Source of the DNA: Enhydrobacter aerosaccus
Lineage (GTDB): Bacteria; Pseudomonadota; Alphaproteobacteria; Reyranellales; Reyranellaceae
DNA length: 39,347 nt
Direction: 5' to 3'
Assembly: GCA_903839865.1 (NCBI GenBank)
Contig: CAIMEE010000260.1
Span: forward strand, 1-39,347
Made by a program: the position numbers and the translations under genes. A model generated the notes under the pieces. That model was not told the DNA's origin. It saw only the letters and a list, made by a program, of their open reading frames with translations, and did not search any database. Below, piece after piece: positions 30,659-38,946 of this stretch. Each line of letters opens with the position of its first letter. The first letter of the stretch is position 1.

Positions 30659-31018
30659 ATGTTCAGGGATGCAGGACGAGAGTACGAAGTATCGTTGCGC
30701 GACGGTACCAAGGGAAGGCTAGGCTTGGCCCTTGGCGATCTCGCCCTGGACAACGCGTTCACACGTTACGCGCGTTCGCTCAACGCACTCGGGTTTGGGA
30801 TCATCAGCTTCGCGGGACTGCCTGGCGCACCGGAACGGTCGATGCTGTGGATTCAGACGCCGACCGAAACGGTAATGACCCTGGCGGATGGTGACCGGCA
30901 GCCCGACAGCGAACTGCAGCATCTGGTCGCCAAATTTATCGCGATCTACTTCTCCGATATCGCCGCGATTGCACCTGAGCTCGGTGAGCCGAGGATTCGA
31001 CCCATGGCCGGCGAATGA
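30659..31018 (+). CDS. hypothetical protein
   Basis: Encodes 119 residues from ATG 30659; an in-frame GTG at 30581 would give 145 residues but leaves only 21 bases to the divergent hydratase start, and neither start has a clear ribosome site. I recognise no family. The middle part has IISFAGLPGAPERSMLWIQT, and the predicted secondary structure alternates strand and helix; the C-terminus is helical (LQHLVAKFIAIYFSDIAAIA). Codon use is less GC-biased than its neighbours. It ends 58 bases before glnA's stop on the other strand, with a shared two-way terminator between, which supports it as a true transcribed gene. Confidence 0.55.
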   Translation: MFRDAGREYEVSLRDGTKGRLGLALGDLALDNAFTRYARSLNALGFGIISFAGLPGAPERSMLWIQTPTETVMTLADGDRQPDSELQHLVAKFIAIYFSDIAAIAPELGEPRIRPMAGE

Positions 31019-31023
31019 CAAAC

Positions 31024-31057
31024 AAAAAGGCCGCCTGTGAGGGCGGCCTTTCCGTTT
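31024..31057. terminator. bidirectional rho-independent terminator between the hypothetical gene and glnA
   Basis: AAAGGCCGCC - TGTGAG - GGCGGCCTTT is a 10-bp stem flanked by an A-run on the left and T-rich DNA on the right, so it can stop transcription from both convergent genes. Confidence 0.85.
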
Positions 31058-31076
31058 GTCTGTCCGAGCGTCTGGC

Positions 31077-32483
31077 TCAGATCGAGTAGTACATCTTGTA
31101 CTCGATCGGCGCCGGCTGGTGTTCCCAGGCGTAGACCTCTTCCCACTTGAGTTCCATGTAGGCGTCGATCTGGTCGTCGGTGAACACGCCGCCCTTGGTG
31201 AGGAAGCTGCGGTCGGCGTCGAGGCAGTTCAGCGCCTCGCGGAGCGAGCCGGCGACAGTCGGAACCTTCGCGAGTTCTTCCGGCGGCAGGTCGTACAGGT
31301 TCTTGTCCATCGGGTCGCCCGGATGGATCTTGTTCTGGATGCCGTCGAGGCCGGCCATCAGCATCGCCGAGAAGGCGAGGTACGGGTTGGCCGACGGATC
31401 GGGGAAGCGCACCTCGACGCGCTTGCCCTTCGGCGAAGACACGTACGGGATGCGGCACGAGGCCGAGCGGTTGCGCGCGGAGTAGGCGAGCAGCACCGGG
31501 GCTTCGAAGCCCGGGATGACGCGCTTGTAGGAGTTGGTGCTGGCGTTGCAGAACGCGTTCAGCGCCTTGGCGTGCTTGATGATGCCACCGATGTAGTAGA
31601 GCGCCGTCTCGGAGAGATCGGCATAGCCCGAACCGGCGAACAGCGGCTTGCCGTCCTTCCAGATCGACTGGTGGCAGTGCATGCCCGAGCCGTTGTCGCC
31701 ATAGAGCGGCTTCGGCATGAAGGTCAGCGTCTTGCCATAGCTGTGGGCGACGTTGTGCAGGGTGTACTTGTACTTCTGCACGTTGTCGGCGGTCTTCACG
31801 AGCGTGTCGAAGCGGAAGCCGAGCTCGTTCTGCGCGGGCGCCACCTCGTGATGGTGGATTTCCATGACCAGGCCCAGGTCGGTGCAGACCGTCATCATCT
31901 CGGCGCGCAGGTCGTTCATGGAATCGACCGGCTGGACGGGGAAGTAGCCGCCCTTGACGGCCGGACGGTGGGCGAGGTTGCCGCCTTCGATCTCGGCGTT
32001 GGAGAGCCACGGCGACTCGTTCGACGTGATGCTGAACGAGGAGCCGGACATCTCGACCTTGTACTTCACGTCGTCGAACACGAAGAACTCGAGCTCGGGG
32101 CCGAACACGGCGGTGTCGCCCAGGCCCGACGACTTCATGTAGGCCTCGGCGCGCTTGGCGGTCGAGCGCGGGCAGCGGGCGTAGAGCTGGCCGGTCGAGG
32201 GCTCGATGACGTCGCAGTTGATGATCAGCGTCGTCTGGGCGGTGAAGGGATCGAGAACGGCGGTCGAGGGATCCGGCATCAGGATCATGTCGGACTCGTT
32301 GATGGCCTTCCAGCCGGAGATCGACGAGCCGTCGAACATCACGCCGTCGGTGAACGTGTCTTCGTCAGTGGCGGAGGCCATGCGGGCCGTGTGCTGCCAC
32401 TTGCCGCGAGGATCGGTGAAACGGAAGTCCACGAACTTCACGTCCTTTTCCTTCATCATCGCGAGAACTGCTTTGGCGTCCAT
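31077..32483 (-). CDS. glnA: type I glutamine synthetase
   Basis: Encodes 468 residues from ATG 32483, the standard GSI length; GGAG lies 7 bases upstream. It makes glutamine from glutamate, ammonia and ATP as a dodecamer. Visible: [17 protein letters not shown] start, [17 protein letters not shown] (GlnA signature 1), [18 protein letters not shown] (ATP/metal region), and the adenylylation tyrosine exactly at Y397 in [11 protein letters not shown], so the GS-I-beta class regulated by GlnE. It lies downstream of glnB (52-base gap) in the classical alphaproteobacterial glnBA operon. A two-way terminator follows. Confidence 0.97.
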   Translation of the reverse strand: MDAKAVLAMMKEKDVKFVDFRFTDPRGKWQHTARMASATDEDTFTDGVMFDGSSISGWKAINESDMILMPDPSTAVLDPFTAQTTLIINCDVIEPSTGQLYARCPRSTAKRAEAYMKSSGLGDTAVFGPELEFFVFDDVKYKVEMSGSSFSITSNESPWLSNAEIEGGNLAHRPAVKGGYFPVQPVDSMNDLRAEMMTVCTDLGLVMEIHHHEVAPAQNELGFRFDTLVKTADNVQKYKYTLHNVAHSYGKTLTFMPKPLYGDNGSGMHCHQSIWKDGKPLFAGSGYADLSETALYYIGGIIKHAKALNAFCNASTNSYKRVIPGFEAPVLLAYSARNRSASCRIPYVSSPKGKRVEVRFPDPSANPYLAFSAMLMAGLDGIQNKIHPGDPMDKNLYDLPPEELAKVPTVAGSLREALNCLDADRSFLTKGGVFTDDQIDAYMELKWEEVYAWEHQPAPIEYKMYYSI

Positions 32484-32535
32484 TATCGCTCCGTCCTTCT
32501 CTCTTCGGGTTGACCCTGCCCCTAGGGCTTTTTCC

Positions 32536-32991
<456 letters not shown>

Positions 32992-33073
32992 TTAAAAACT
33001 GTCTGTAAATTAATCGATTCGCGTGATTGTTAGGCAAAAAACAGCTCAAAAATAGATCATATCGGAAAGCTCC

Positions 33074-34240
33074 ATGAAGTCCGCCAATTCGCTGATGTCC
33101 GGCCTCGGTACGACCGTGTTCGAAGTCATGTCCGGGCTCGCCCGCCAGCACCAATCGGTCAACCTCGGGCAAGGCTTCCCGGACGACAAAGGTCCGGAGG
33201 AAGTACGCCGGGCGGCTGCCGACTATCTGATGGACGGACATAACCAGTACCCGCCGATGATGGGGATTCCCGAGCTGCGCCAGGCGGTGGCCGAGCATGC
33301 CAAGCGCTTCCAGGGACTAGACGTCGATTGGCAGAGCGAGGTGCTGGTCACGTCGGGGGCGACCGAGGCGCTGGCCGATTGCCTGTTCGGCCTGATCGAG
33401 CCCGGCGACGAGGTCGTGCTGATTGAGCCGCTGTACGACTCCTATCTGCCGATCGTGCGCCGCGCGGGAGGTATTCCCAAGCTGGTGCGCCTAGAGCCGC
33501 CTTCGTGGAGCCTGCCGCGGCGGGAGCTGGCGGAAGCGTTCAGCGACCGCACCAAGCTGATCCTGTTCAACACGCCGATGAATCCGTGCTCCAAAGTGTT
33601 CGACCGCGAGGAGCTGGAGTTCATCGCCGGTCTGTGCCGCAAGCACGATGCCTACGCTGTCTGCGACGAAGTCTACGAGCACATCATCTTCGATGGTGCG
33701 CGGCATCTGTCGATCATGACCTTGCCGGGCATGCGGGAGCGCACGGCGCGCATCGGCTCGGCCGGCAAGAGTTTTAGCGTCACCGGCTGGAAAGTCGGCT
33801 ACGTCACGGCGCCCCCAGAGATGATGAAGGCGATCGCCAAGACGCATCAGTTCATGACCTTCACCACGCCGCCCAACCTGCAATGGGGGACGGCGACGGG
33901 CTTGCGGCTGGGCGACGACTATTACGCGACCCTGGCCAGCGACATGCAGCGCAAGCGCGACCGGCTGGCCGACGCGCTGGCGGACATCGGCTTCGGCGTG
34001 CTGCCGTCCAGCGGCACATACTTCGTGACGACCGATTTCCGGCCGCTGGGATTCAACGGCACAGACGAGGATTTTTGCCGGCACATCACGGTCGAGGCGG
34101 GGGTCACGGCGGTACCGGTCAGTGCGTTCTACAACGACACGGAAAAGGCACCGCGGCATTTTGCGCGGTTTTGCTTCTGCAAGCACGACGAGACCCTGGA
34201 TGCAGCAATCGTGCGCCTCCGGCAGCATTTTACCCGTTAA
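33074..34240 (+). CDS. pyridoxal-phosphate aminotransferase, class I/II (fold type I, KAT/YbdL-like)
   Basis: Encodes 388 residues. SVNLGQGFPDDKGPEEV is the substrate-loop motif shared with kynurenine/glutamine and methionine (YbdL) aminotransferases; LVTSGATEALADCLFGL binds the phosphate, NTPMNPCSKVF and VCDEVYEHIIFDG hold the Asn and Asp that contact PLP, and K232 in GSAGKSFSVTGWKVGY is the Schiff-base lysine. The C-terminal arginine of FARFCFCK binds the substrate carboxylate. It transfers an amino group between an amino acid and a 2-oxo acid in the cytoplasm. It is divergent from glnB over 199 bases; specificity is unresolved (methionine, aromatic or glutamine). Confidence 0.92.
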   Translation: MKSANSLMSGLGTTVFEVMSGLARQHQSVNLGQGFPDDKGPEEVRRAAADYLMDGHNQYPPMMGIPELRQAVAEHAKRFQGLDVDWQSEVLVTSGATEALADCLFGLIEPGDEVVLIEPLYDSYLPIVRRAGGIPKLVRLEPPSWSLPRRELAEAFSDRTKLILFNTPMNPCSKVFDREELEFIAGLCRKHDAYAVCDEVYEHIIFDGARHLSIMTLPGMRERTARIGSAGKSFSVTGWKVGYVTAPPEMMKAIAKTHQFMTFTTPPNLQWGTATGLRLGDDYYATLASDMQRKRDRLADALADIGFGVLPSSGTYFVTTDFRPLGFNGTDEDFCRHITVEAGVTAVPVSAFYNDTEKAPRHFARFCFCKHDETLDAAIVRLRQHFTR

Positions 34241-34289
34241 ATCGCCTTACCCACAAAACCCCTGCGGAATTGCAATTTAGGCGGATTTT

Positions 34290-34355
34290 TTGAGACTCTT
34301 GGCCGTGGCTGTCCTATATTACTGCAGTCGGATGGCGATTTAACTTTTTGCAGTC
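34290..34355 (+). promoter_or_regulatory. possible promoter and direct repeats before the tandem TetR-like genes
   Basis: TTGAGA (34290-34295) and CTATAT (34314-34319), 18 bases apart, form a plausible -35/-10. TGCAGTC occurs twice, at 34323-34329 and 34349-34355, between the -10 and the first ATG: candidate half-sites for autoregulation. Confidence 0.35.
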
Positions 34356-34375
34356 ATGAGCCGTGCTCGATAGTG

Positions 34376-35014
34376 ATGGATAGTACGACGACCCCTTTGC
34401 CCGGACGCAAGCCAGGACGGATCGATGGCCGCCGCCTTCGCAGCGAGCGGACCAAGCAGCTTATCATCGAAGCGTTCCTCGCGTTGCTGCGCGACAACTC
34501 CGTCATGCCGACGGCCGTGCAGATCGCCGAGCGCGCGGGCTACTCCGTGCGTTCGATCTTCGAGCGCTTCCCGGACCTGGTCGCGCTGCGCGTCGCGGCG
34601 ACGGACTACGCGCTTGCGCAGGCCGCGGCGCTTGCTCCCGCGCGCCACGTCGATGCCGATCGCGCGATGCGCCTCAGGTCCCAGGTCGAGACCCGAGCGG
34701 GCACCTGCGAGCGCGGCGTCGCGCTGTGGCGCGTGCTGCTGTCTTCCGACGACGAATCGGGCGAGCTTGCCGTGCGCATCGCCAAGGCGCGCGAGCACGC
34801 GATGGCGCGAGTGGAGCTGATGTACCGGCCGGAACTCTCGACCCTGCCGGAGACCGAGCGCAAGGAGTTACTGATCGCGCTCGAGGCGCTGACAGATCAT
34901 GAGAGCTGGGCGCGTATGCGCGAGATGTTTCAGCTTTCGTTCGAGGAATCTTGCGCGGTGTGGATGACCGCGATCGACCGGCTGCTGCCGCCCACGCCGC
35001 CTAGGCCGCAATGA
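34376..35014 (+). CDS. TetR/AcrR-like transcriptional regulator, tandem copy 1
   Basis: Encodes 212 residues from ATG 34376. After a Pro/basic arm (GRKPGRIDGRRLRSERTKQL) comes a TetR-type helix-turn-helix: LIIEAFLALLRDN then QIAERAGYSVRSIFERFPDL (about residues 28-70), although the usual second-helix Thr-Tyr pattern (LYYHF) is replaced by IFERF. The C-terminal domain contains SQVETRAGTCERG and ends LLPPTPPRPQ. It overlaps the next gene by ATGA and is about 70 percent identical to it without gaps, so the pair arose by duplication. Ligand and target are unknown; no obvious structural gene follows in the same operon. Confidence 0.85.
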   Translation: MDSTTTPLPGRKPGRIDGRRLRSERTKQLIIEAFLALLRDNSVMPTAVQIAERAGYSVRSIFERFPDLVALRVAATDYALAQAAALAPARHVDADRAMRLRSQVETRAGTCERGVALWRVLLSSDDESGELAVRIAKAREHAMARVELMYRPELSTLPETERKELLIALEALTDHESWARMREMFQLSFEESCAVWMTAIDRLLPPTPPRPQ

Positions 35015-35658
35015 GCCAGGACTCCATGACGACTGCGCCCATTCCCGCGATACGGAAGCCGACACGCATCGACGGCCGGCGGCTGCGCAGCGAGCGCACG
35101 AAGCAGCTGATCGTCGAAGCGTACCTTGCGCTGCTTCGCGAAGGCAGTCGCAACCCGACAGCCGCCCAGACCGCGGAGCGCGCGGGATACTCCGTGCGTT
35201 CCGTGTTCGAGCGGTTTCCCGACCTGCATGCCCTGCGCGTCATGGCGACCGACTATTCGCTGTCGCAGGCCGCGGCGCTGGCGCCCGCGCGCAACGTCGA
35301 CGGCGATCGTGCGACACGCATCAAGTCCCAGGTCGAGACGCGGGCGGGAACCTGCGAGCGCGGCCTGCTGCTATGGCGCATGCTGCTGGTCTTCCAGCAG
35401 GATTCCGACGAGCTGAAGCAGCGCGTGAAGCTGGCCCGCGACCGCACGATCGCGCGCCTGGAGCAGATGTACGCGCGCGAGCTGGGAACTCTCGACGAGG
35501 TCAGCCGCAAGCGCCTCCTGATTGCGCTCGAGGCGCTGACCGACATGGAGAGCTGGGCGCGCATGCGCCATTTCTACAAGCTCTCCATAGAAGAGGCATG
35601 CACGCTGTGGATTCGCGCCATCGACAGGCTCTTGCCGCCCACGCCGGCTGTTTCTTGA
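35011..35658 (+). CDS. TetR/AcrR-like transcriptional regulator, tandem copy 2
   Basis: Encodes 215 residues. Same plan as copy 1: IDGRRLRSERTKQLIVEAY, helix-turn-helix QTAERAGYSVRSVFERFPDL, then SQVETRAGTCERG and a C-terminus AIDRLLPPTPAVS. Differences concentrate in the middle helices (VFQQDSDELKQRVKLARDRT versus SSDDESGELAVRIAKAREHA), where a ligand pocket or dimer face would lie, while the recognition helix is nearly the same. Start overlaps the stop of copy 1 (ATGA), so the two are made together and could form heterodimers. tRNA-His follows 54 bases later. Confidence 0.85.
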   Translation: MSQDSMTTAPIPAIRKPTRIDGRRLRSERTKQLIVEAYLALLREGSRNPTAAQTAERAGYSVRSVFERFPDLHALRVMATDYSLSQAAALAPARNVDGDRATRIKSQVETRAGTCERGLLLWRMLLVFQQDSDELKQRVKLARDRTIARLEQMYARELGTLDEVSRKRLLIALEALTDMESWARMRHFYKLSIEEACTLWIRAIDRLLPPTPAVS

Positions 35659-35712
35659 CGCTTTGACCGGCTGGGCGTAGGAAAGCGCGGCTTCGCGGGA
35701 GCGACCCACGAT

Positions 35713-35790
35713 GGCGGCCGTAGCTCAGTTGGTTAGAGCGCCAGATTGTGATTCTGGATGTCGCCGGTTCAATTCCGGTCGGCCGCCCCA
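35713..35790 (+). tRNA. tRNA-His (GTG anticodon)
   Basis: Full cloverleaf with encoded CCA. Acceptor GCGGCCG pairs with CGGCCGC, and the extra G(-1) at 35713 pairs with C73, the tRNA-His identity element. The anticodon GTG is at 35748-35750 in the loop of CCAGA/TCTGG; the T arm is CCGGTTCAATTCCGG. Confidence 0.97.
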
Positions 35791-35811
35791 GTCGCCTTGC
35801 CCCAGGATGTC

Positions 35812-37341
35812 ATGACCCCCGAAAAACCGCCTCAACTCGACCTGGTGTTGCGCGACGAGTTCGCTTTGCTGAGTTGCGCGGAAATGGCCAGGGCGGACGC
35901 CGCGGCAATCGCCGGCGGTTCCTACGGCACCGAGCTGATGGAAGCGGCGGGGCGGGCCGTGGTCGCCGCCATATCCGATCATTACCGGCCGCAGCCCGTG
36001 ATCGTGATTTGCGGCCCCGGCAACAACGGGGGCGACGGCTTCGTCGTGGCGCGCCTGTTAAAATCCGCCGGCTGGTCGGTGCGCGTCTCGCTGATGGGAA
36101 CGCCCGACGCCTTGAAGGGCGATGCCGCGTGGGCCGCGCGGCTCTGGAAGGGCCCGATGGGCGACCTCGCCACCACGCAATTGTCCGGACGGCCGCTGAT
36201 CGTCGATGCGTTGTTCGGCGCCGGCCTCAACCGGCCGATCGACGGGGCGGCCGCGGGCCTGATCGGGCGGATCAACGCCGAGCGCCTCACGGTGGTCTCG
36301 GTCGATATCCCAAGCGGCGTCAATGGCGACACCGGCGAGGTCATGGGAACGGCTTTCACGGCGGCGCTTACCGTGACCTTCTTCCGTGCCAAGCTTGGGC
36401 ATTATTCGGCAGAAGGTCTCACGCGCTGCGGCTCGCTGCGCGTGGCCGACATCGGCATTCCCGCCAAGGTGCTCGACTCCGTGGTGCCGCGTGCGTGGCG
36501 CAACGATCCGACCCAATGGGTGGCGCTGCTGCGGCGCGAGGGCGCGAACATCAACAAGTTCTCGCGCGGCCATCTCACGGTCCTGGGCGGCGCCGTGGCG
36601 ACGGGCGCCGCACGGCTGGCCGCCCTCGCGGCACGCCGCGTGGGGGCGGGGCTTGCCACGATCGCGTCTCCGCGCGAATCGATGGCGATTTACCAGATGG
36701 CAGAGCCGGGCAATCTCGTGGCCGACGCCAGCGACTACGCGGCGTTCACCCATCTGCTGGCCGACGAGCGCCGTAATGCCTTCGTGATCGGCTCGGGCTC
36801 GGGTGTGAACGACCGCACCAGGGGCTCGGTGCTCGCGGTGCTCGCGTCGCGTCGCGCCGTGGTGCTCGATGCCGATGCGATCACCGCTTTCGCCGACCAG
36901 CAGGCCGCGCTGTTTGCCTCGATCGCAGGGCCGGTGCTGATGACACCGCACGAGGGCGAGTTCCGGCGGCTGTTCCCCGACCTCGCGGCGCTGACCTCCA
37001 AGGTCGAGCGCGCCAAGCAGGCCGCCGAACGCAGCCACGCCACGATCTTGCTCAAGGGACCGGACACGGTGATCGCTGCGCCCGATGGCCGCGTGATCAT
37101 CAACGGTCATGCCACGGCCAGCCTCGCGACCGCTGGATCGGGCGACGTGCTGGCCGGCATGGCGGGCGGCTTGATGGCCCAGGGGCTCGCGCCGACCGCC
37201 GCCGGCGCCGCGGCGGCCTGGCTGCACGGTGAGAGCGCGTACCGCTTCGGCCGCCCCGGCATGATCGCCGAGGACCTTCCGGGCCTTATTCCGCAGGCCC
37301 TCGAACGGGCGATTTCTCCGCCGCAAGCGGCCAAAGCATAG
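35812..37341 (+). CDS. nnr: bifunctional NAD(P)H-hydrate epimerase / ADP-dependent (S)-NAD(P)H-hydrate dehydratase
   Basis: Encodes 509 residues from ATG 35812 (AGGA at 35804-35807); longer readings would run into the tRNA. The N-terminal YjeF_N/NAXE epimerase domain (about residues 10-220) has VICGPGNNGGDGFVVARLL and VDALFGAGLNRPI. The C-terminal NAXD ribokinase-like dehydratase domain (about 235-505) has SRGHLTVLGGAVATGAARLA, LMTPHEGEFRRLFP, TILLKGPDTVIAAPDGR and the catalytic GSGDVLAGM. Together they repair hydrated NADH and NADPH in the cytoplasm. It begins 21 bases after tRNA-His and may be transcribed with it. Confidence 0.95.
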   Translation: MTPEKPPQLDLVLRDEFALLSCAEMARADAAAIAGGSYGTELMEAAGRAVVAAISDHYRPQPVIVICGPGNNGGDGFVVARLLKSAGWSVRVSLMGTPDALKGDAAWAARLWKGPMGDLATTQLSGRPLIVDALFGAGLNRPIDGAAAGLIGRINAERLTVVSVDIPSGVNGDTGEVMGTAFTAALTVTFFRAKLGHYSAEGLTRCGSLRVADIGIPAKVLDSVVPRAWRNDPTQWVALLRREGANINKFSRGHLTVLGGAVATGAARLAALAARRVGAGLATIASPRESMAIYQMAEPGNLVADASDYAAFTHLLADERRNAFVIGSGSGVNDRTRGSVLAVLASRRAVVLDADAITAFADQQAALFASIAGPVLMTPHEGEFRRLFPDLAALTSKVERAKQAAERSHATILLKGPDTVIAAPDGRVIINGHATASLATAGSGDVLAGMAGGLMAQGLAPTAAGAAAAWLHGESAYRFGRPGMIAEDLPGLIPQALERAISPPQAAKA

Positions 37342-37418
37342 CGTTGATTGACCGCCCGCCGGGCGCGGACTAAGAAACCCGCGATTCGGCCCTTACGGCA
37401 CGGCCCGGAGGCAGTCGG

Positions 37419-37503
37419 GCGGGCGTGGTGAAATTGGTAGACACGCGAGATTTAGGTTCTCGTGCCGCAAGGTGTGGGGGTTCAAGTCCCTCCGCCCGCA
37501 CCA
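37419..37503 (+). tRNA. tRNA-Leu (TAG anticodon)
   Basis: 85 bases with encoded CCA. Acceptor GCGGGCG/CGCCCGC, anticodon stem CGAGA/TCTCG with loop TTTAGGT (anticodon TAG at 37453-37455), a long variable arm (TGCCGCAAGGTGT) as in class II tRNAs, and T arm GGGGGTTCAAGTCCCTC. Reads CUA/CUN leucine codons. Confidence 0.97.
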
Positions 37504-37527
37504 GACGAAATGAATGGAAGTGAGCAA

Positions 37528-38868
37528 ATGCAAGTTACGGAATTGTCGTCCGAAGGCCTGAAGCGCCAGTTCAAGATCGTGGTGCCTGCGGGCGACCTCT
37601 CGACCAAGGTCGATGAGCGCCTGAAGGAACTCGCGACGACCGCCTCGATGCCGGGCTTTCGTCCCGGCAAGGTGCCGGTCGGTCTGCTGAAGAAGCAGTA
37701 TGGCCAGGCGCTTTACGGCGAAGCACTGGAAGCGGCGGTGAACCAGAGCACGGCCAAGGCTATCGAAGATCGTGGCCTGAAGCCCGCGCTGCAGCCCAAG
37801 GTCGACCTCAAGACCTTGGAAGAGGGCAAGGACGTCGAGTTCGAAGTCGCGATCGAAGTGCTGCCGGAAATCGGCAAGCTCGATTTCTCGGGCATCGAGC
37901 TCGAGCGCCTGAAGGCCGAAGTGCCGGCGAAGGATGTCGAAGAAGCGCTGGAGCGCATCGCCAAGGCGAACCGCGAGCAGAAGCCGGTCGATCCGCCGCG
38001 TCCGGCCCAGAAGGGCGACGCCGTGAAGCTCGACTTCACGGGTTCGGTCGACGGTGTCGAGTTCCCCGGCGGCAAGGCCGAGGACTACACGCTGGATCTC
38101 GGCTCGGGTTCGTTCATCCCGGGCTTCGAAGACCAGCTGGTCGGCGCCGAAGTCGGCAAGGAAATCGACGTCAAGGTGAAGTTCCCCGACGAGTACGGCG
38201 CCAAGGAACTCGCCGGCAAGGACGCGGTCTTCAAGTGCACGATCAAGGAAGTGCGCGAGTATGTCGACAAGCCGGCCGATGACGAGCTCGCGAAGAAGAA
38301 CAACTTCGAGAACCTCGACGCCATGAAGAAGGCGATCGGCGAGCGCATCGGCCAGGACTATGCCCAGGTCTCGCGCTCGATGATCAAGCGCCAGCTTCTC
38401 GACAAGCTGGCCGAAAGCCACAAGTTCGAGGTGCCCGAAGGCCTCGTCGAGAACGAGTTCAACGCCATCTGGCAGCGCGTCGAGGAAGCCAAGAAGAACG
38501 GCGAGAAGCTCGAAGGCGACGAAGAGACGATGAAGAAGGAGTACCGGGACATCGCCGTGCGGCGTATCCGCCTCGGTCTCCTGCTGGCCGACGTCGGCCG
38601 CTCCAACTCGATCGACGTGACGCCGGACGAGCTCAACCAGGCGGTGATGCGCGAAGCGATGCGCTATCCGGGGCAGGAGCGTCAGGTCCTGGAGTTCTAC
38701 GGCAAGAATGCCGAGCTCAAGGAGCAGCTGCGCGCGCCGATCTTCGAGGAGAAGACGGTCGACTTCATTCTGGAGCTGGCCAAGGTTGCCGAGAAGTCGG
38801 TTACTCCCGAGGAACTGCTCAAGGCCGCCCGTGAGGCCGACGAAGAGAAGACGGCCGAGGCCGCCTGA
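37528..38868 (+). CDS. tig: trigger factor (ribosome-associated chaperone and peptidyl-prolyl isomerase)
   Basis: Encodes 446 residues from ATG 37528, preceded by GGAAG (37516-37520); the ATG at 37510 is too close to the tRNA and lacks a ribosome site. MQVTELSSEGLKRQFKIVVP is the usual start. The ribosome-docking signature GFRPGKVP is at residues 43-50; the FKBP-like domain (about 150-245) has GDAVKLDFTGSVDGVEFPGG and FIPGFEDQLVGAEVG; the helical C-terminal arms follow. It shields nascent chains at the ribosome exit. The tig-clpP order is conserved across many proteobacteria. Confidence 0.97.
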   Translation: MQVTELSSEGLKRQFKIVVPAGDLSTKVDERLKELATTASMPGFRPGKVPVGLLKKQYGQALYGEALEAAVNQSTAKAIEDRGLKPALQPKVDLKTLEEGKDVEFEVAIEVLPEIGKLDFSGIELERLKAEVPAKDVEEALERIAKANREQKPVDPPRPAQKGDAVKLDFTGSVDGVEFPGGKAEDYTLDLGSGSFIPGFEDQLVGAEVGKEIDVKVKFPDEYGAKELAGKDAVFKCTIKEVREYVDKPADDELAKKNNFENLDAMKKAIGERIGQDYAQVSRSMIKRQLLDKLAESHKFEVPEGLVENEFNAIWQRVEEAKKNGEKLEGDEETMKKEYRDIAVRRIRLGLLLADVGRSNSIDVTPDELNQAVMREAMRYPGQERQVLEFYGKNAELKEQLRAPIFEEKTVDFILELAKVAEKSVTPEELLKAAREADEEKTAEAA

Positions 38869-38880
38869 TCAATACAGTCG

Positions 38881-38920
38881 CGGCGGCCTTGAACCGGGCC
38901 GCCGTCGCTGCCACTTTCTA
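38881..38920 (+). promoter_or_regulatory. hairpin and possible heat-shock promoter between tig and clpP
   Basis: CGGCGGCC-N8-GGCCGCCG (38881-38904) makes an 8-bp stem without T-run, so at most a weak attenuator. Overlapping it, CCTTGAA (38887-38893) and CCACTTTCTA (38911-38920), 17 bases apart, resemble a sigma-32 promoter (CTTGAA ... CCCCATTT) with an imperfect -10. clpP is a heat-shock gene in many bacteria. Confidence 0.35.
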
Positions 38921-38946
38921 CGGATGAATCACGAAAGGGCCACGCG

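Noticed and set aside
35713-37503. tRNA genes as integration site of a genomic island
   Set aside because: No integrase, no repeated tRNA 3' ends and no drop in GC or codon bias; nnr, tig and clpP are core genes.
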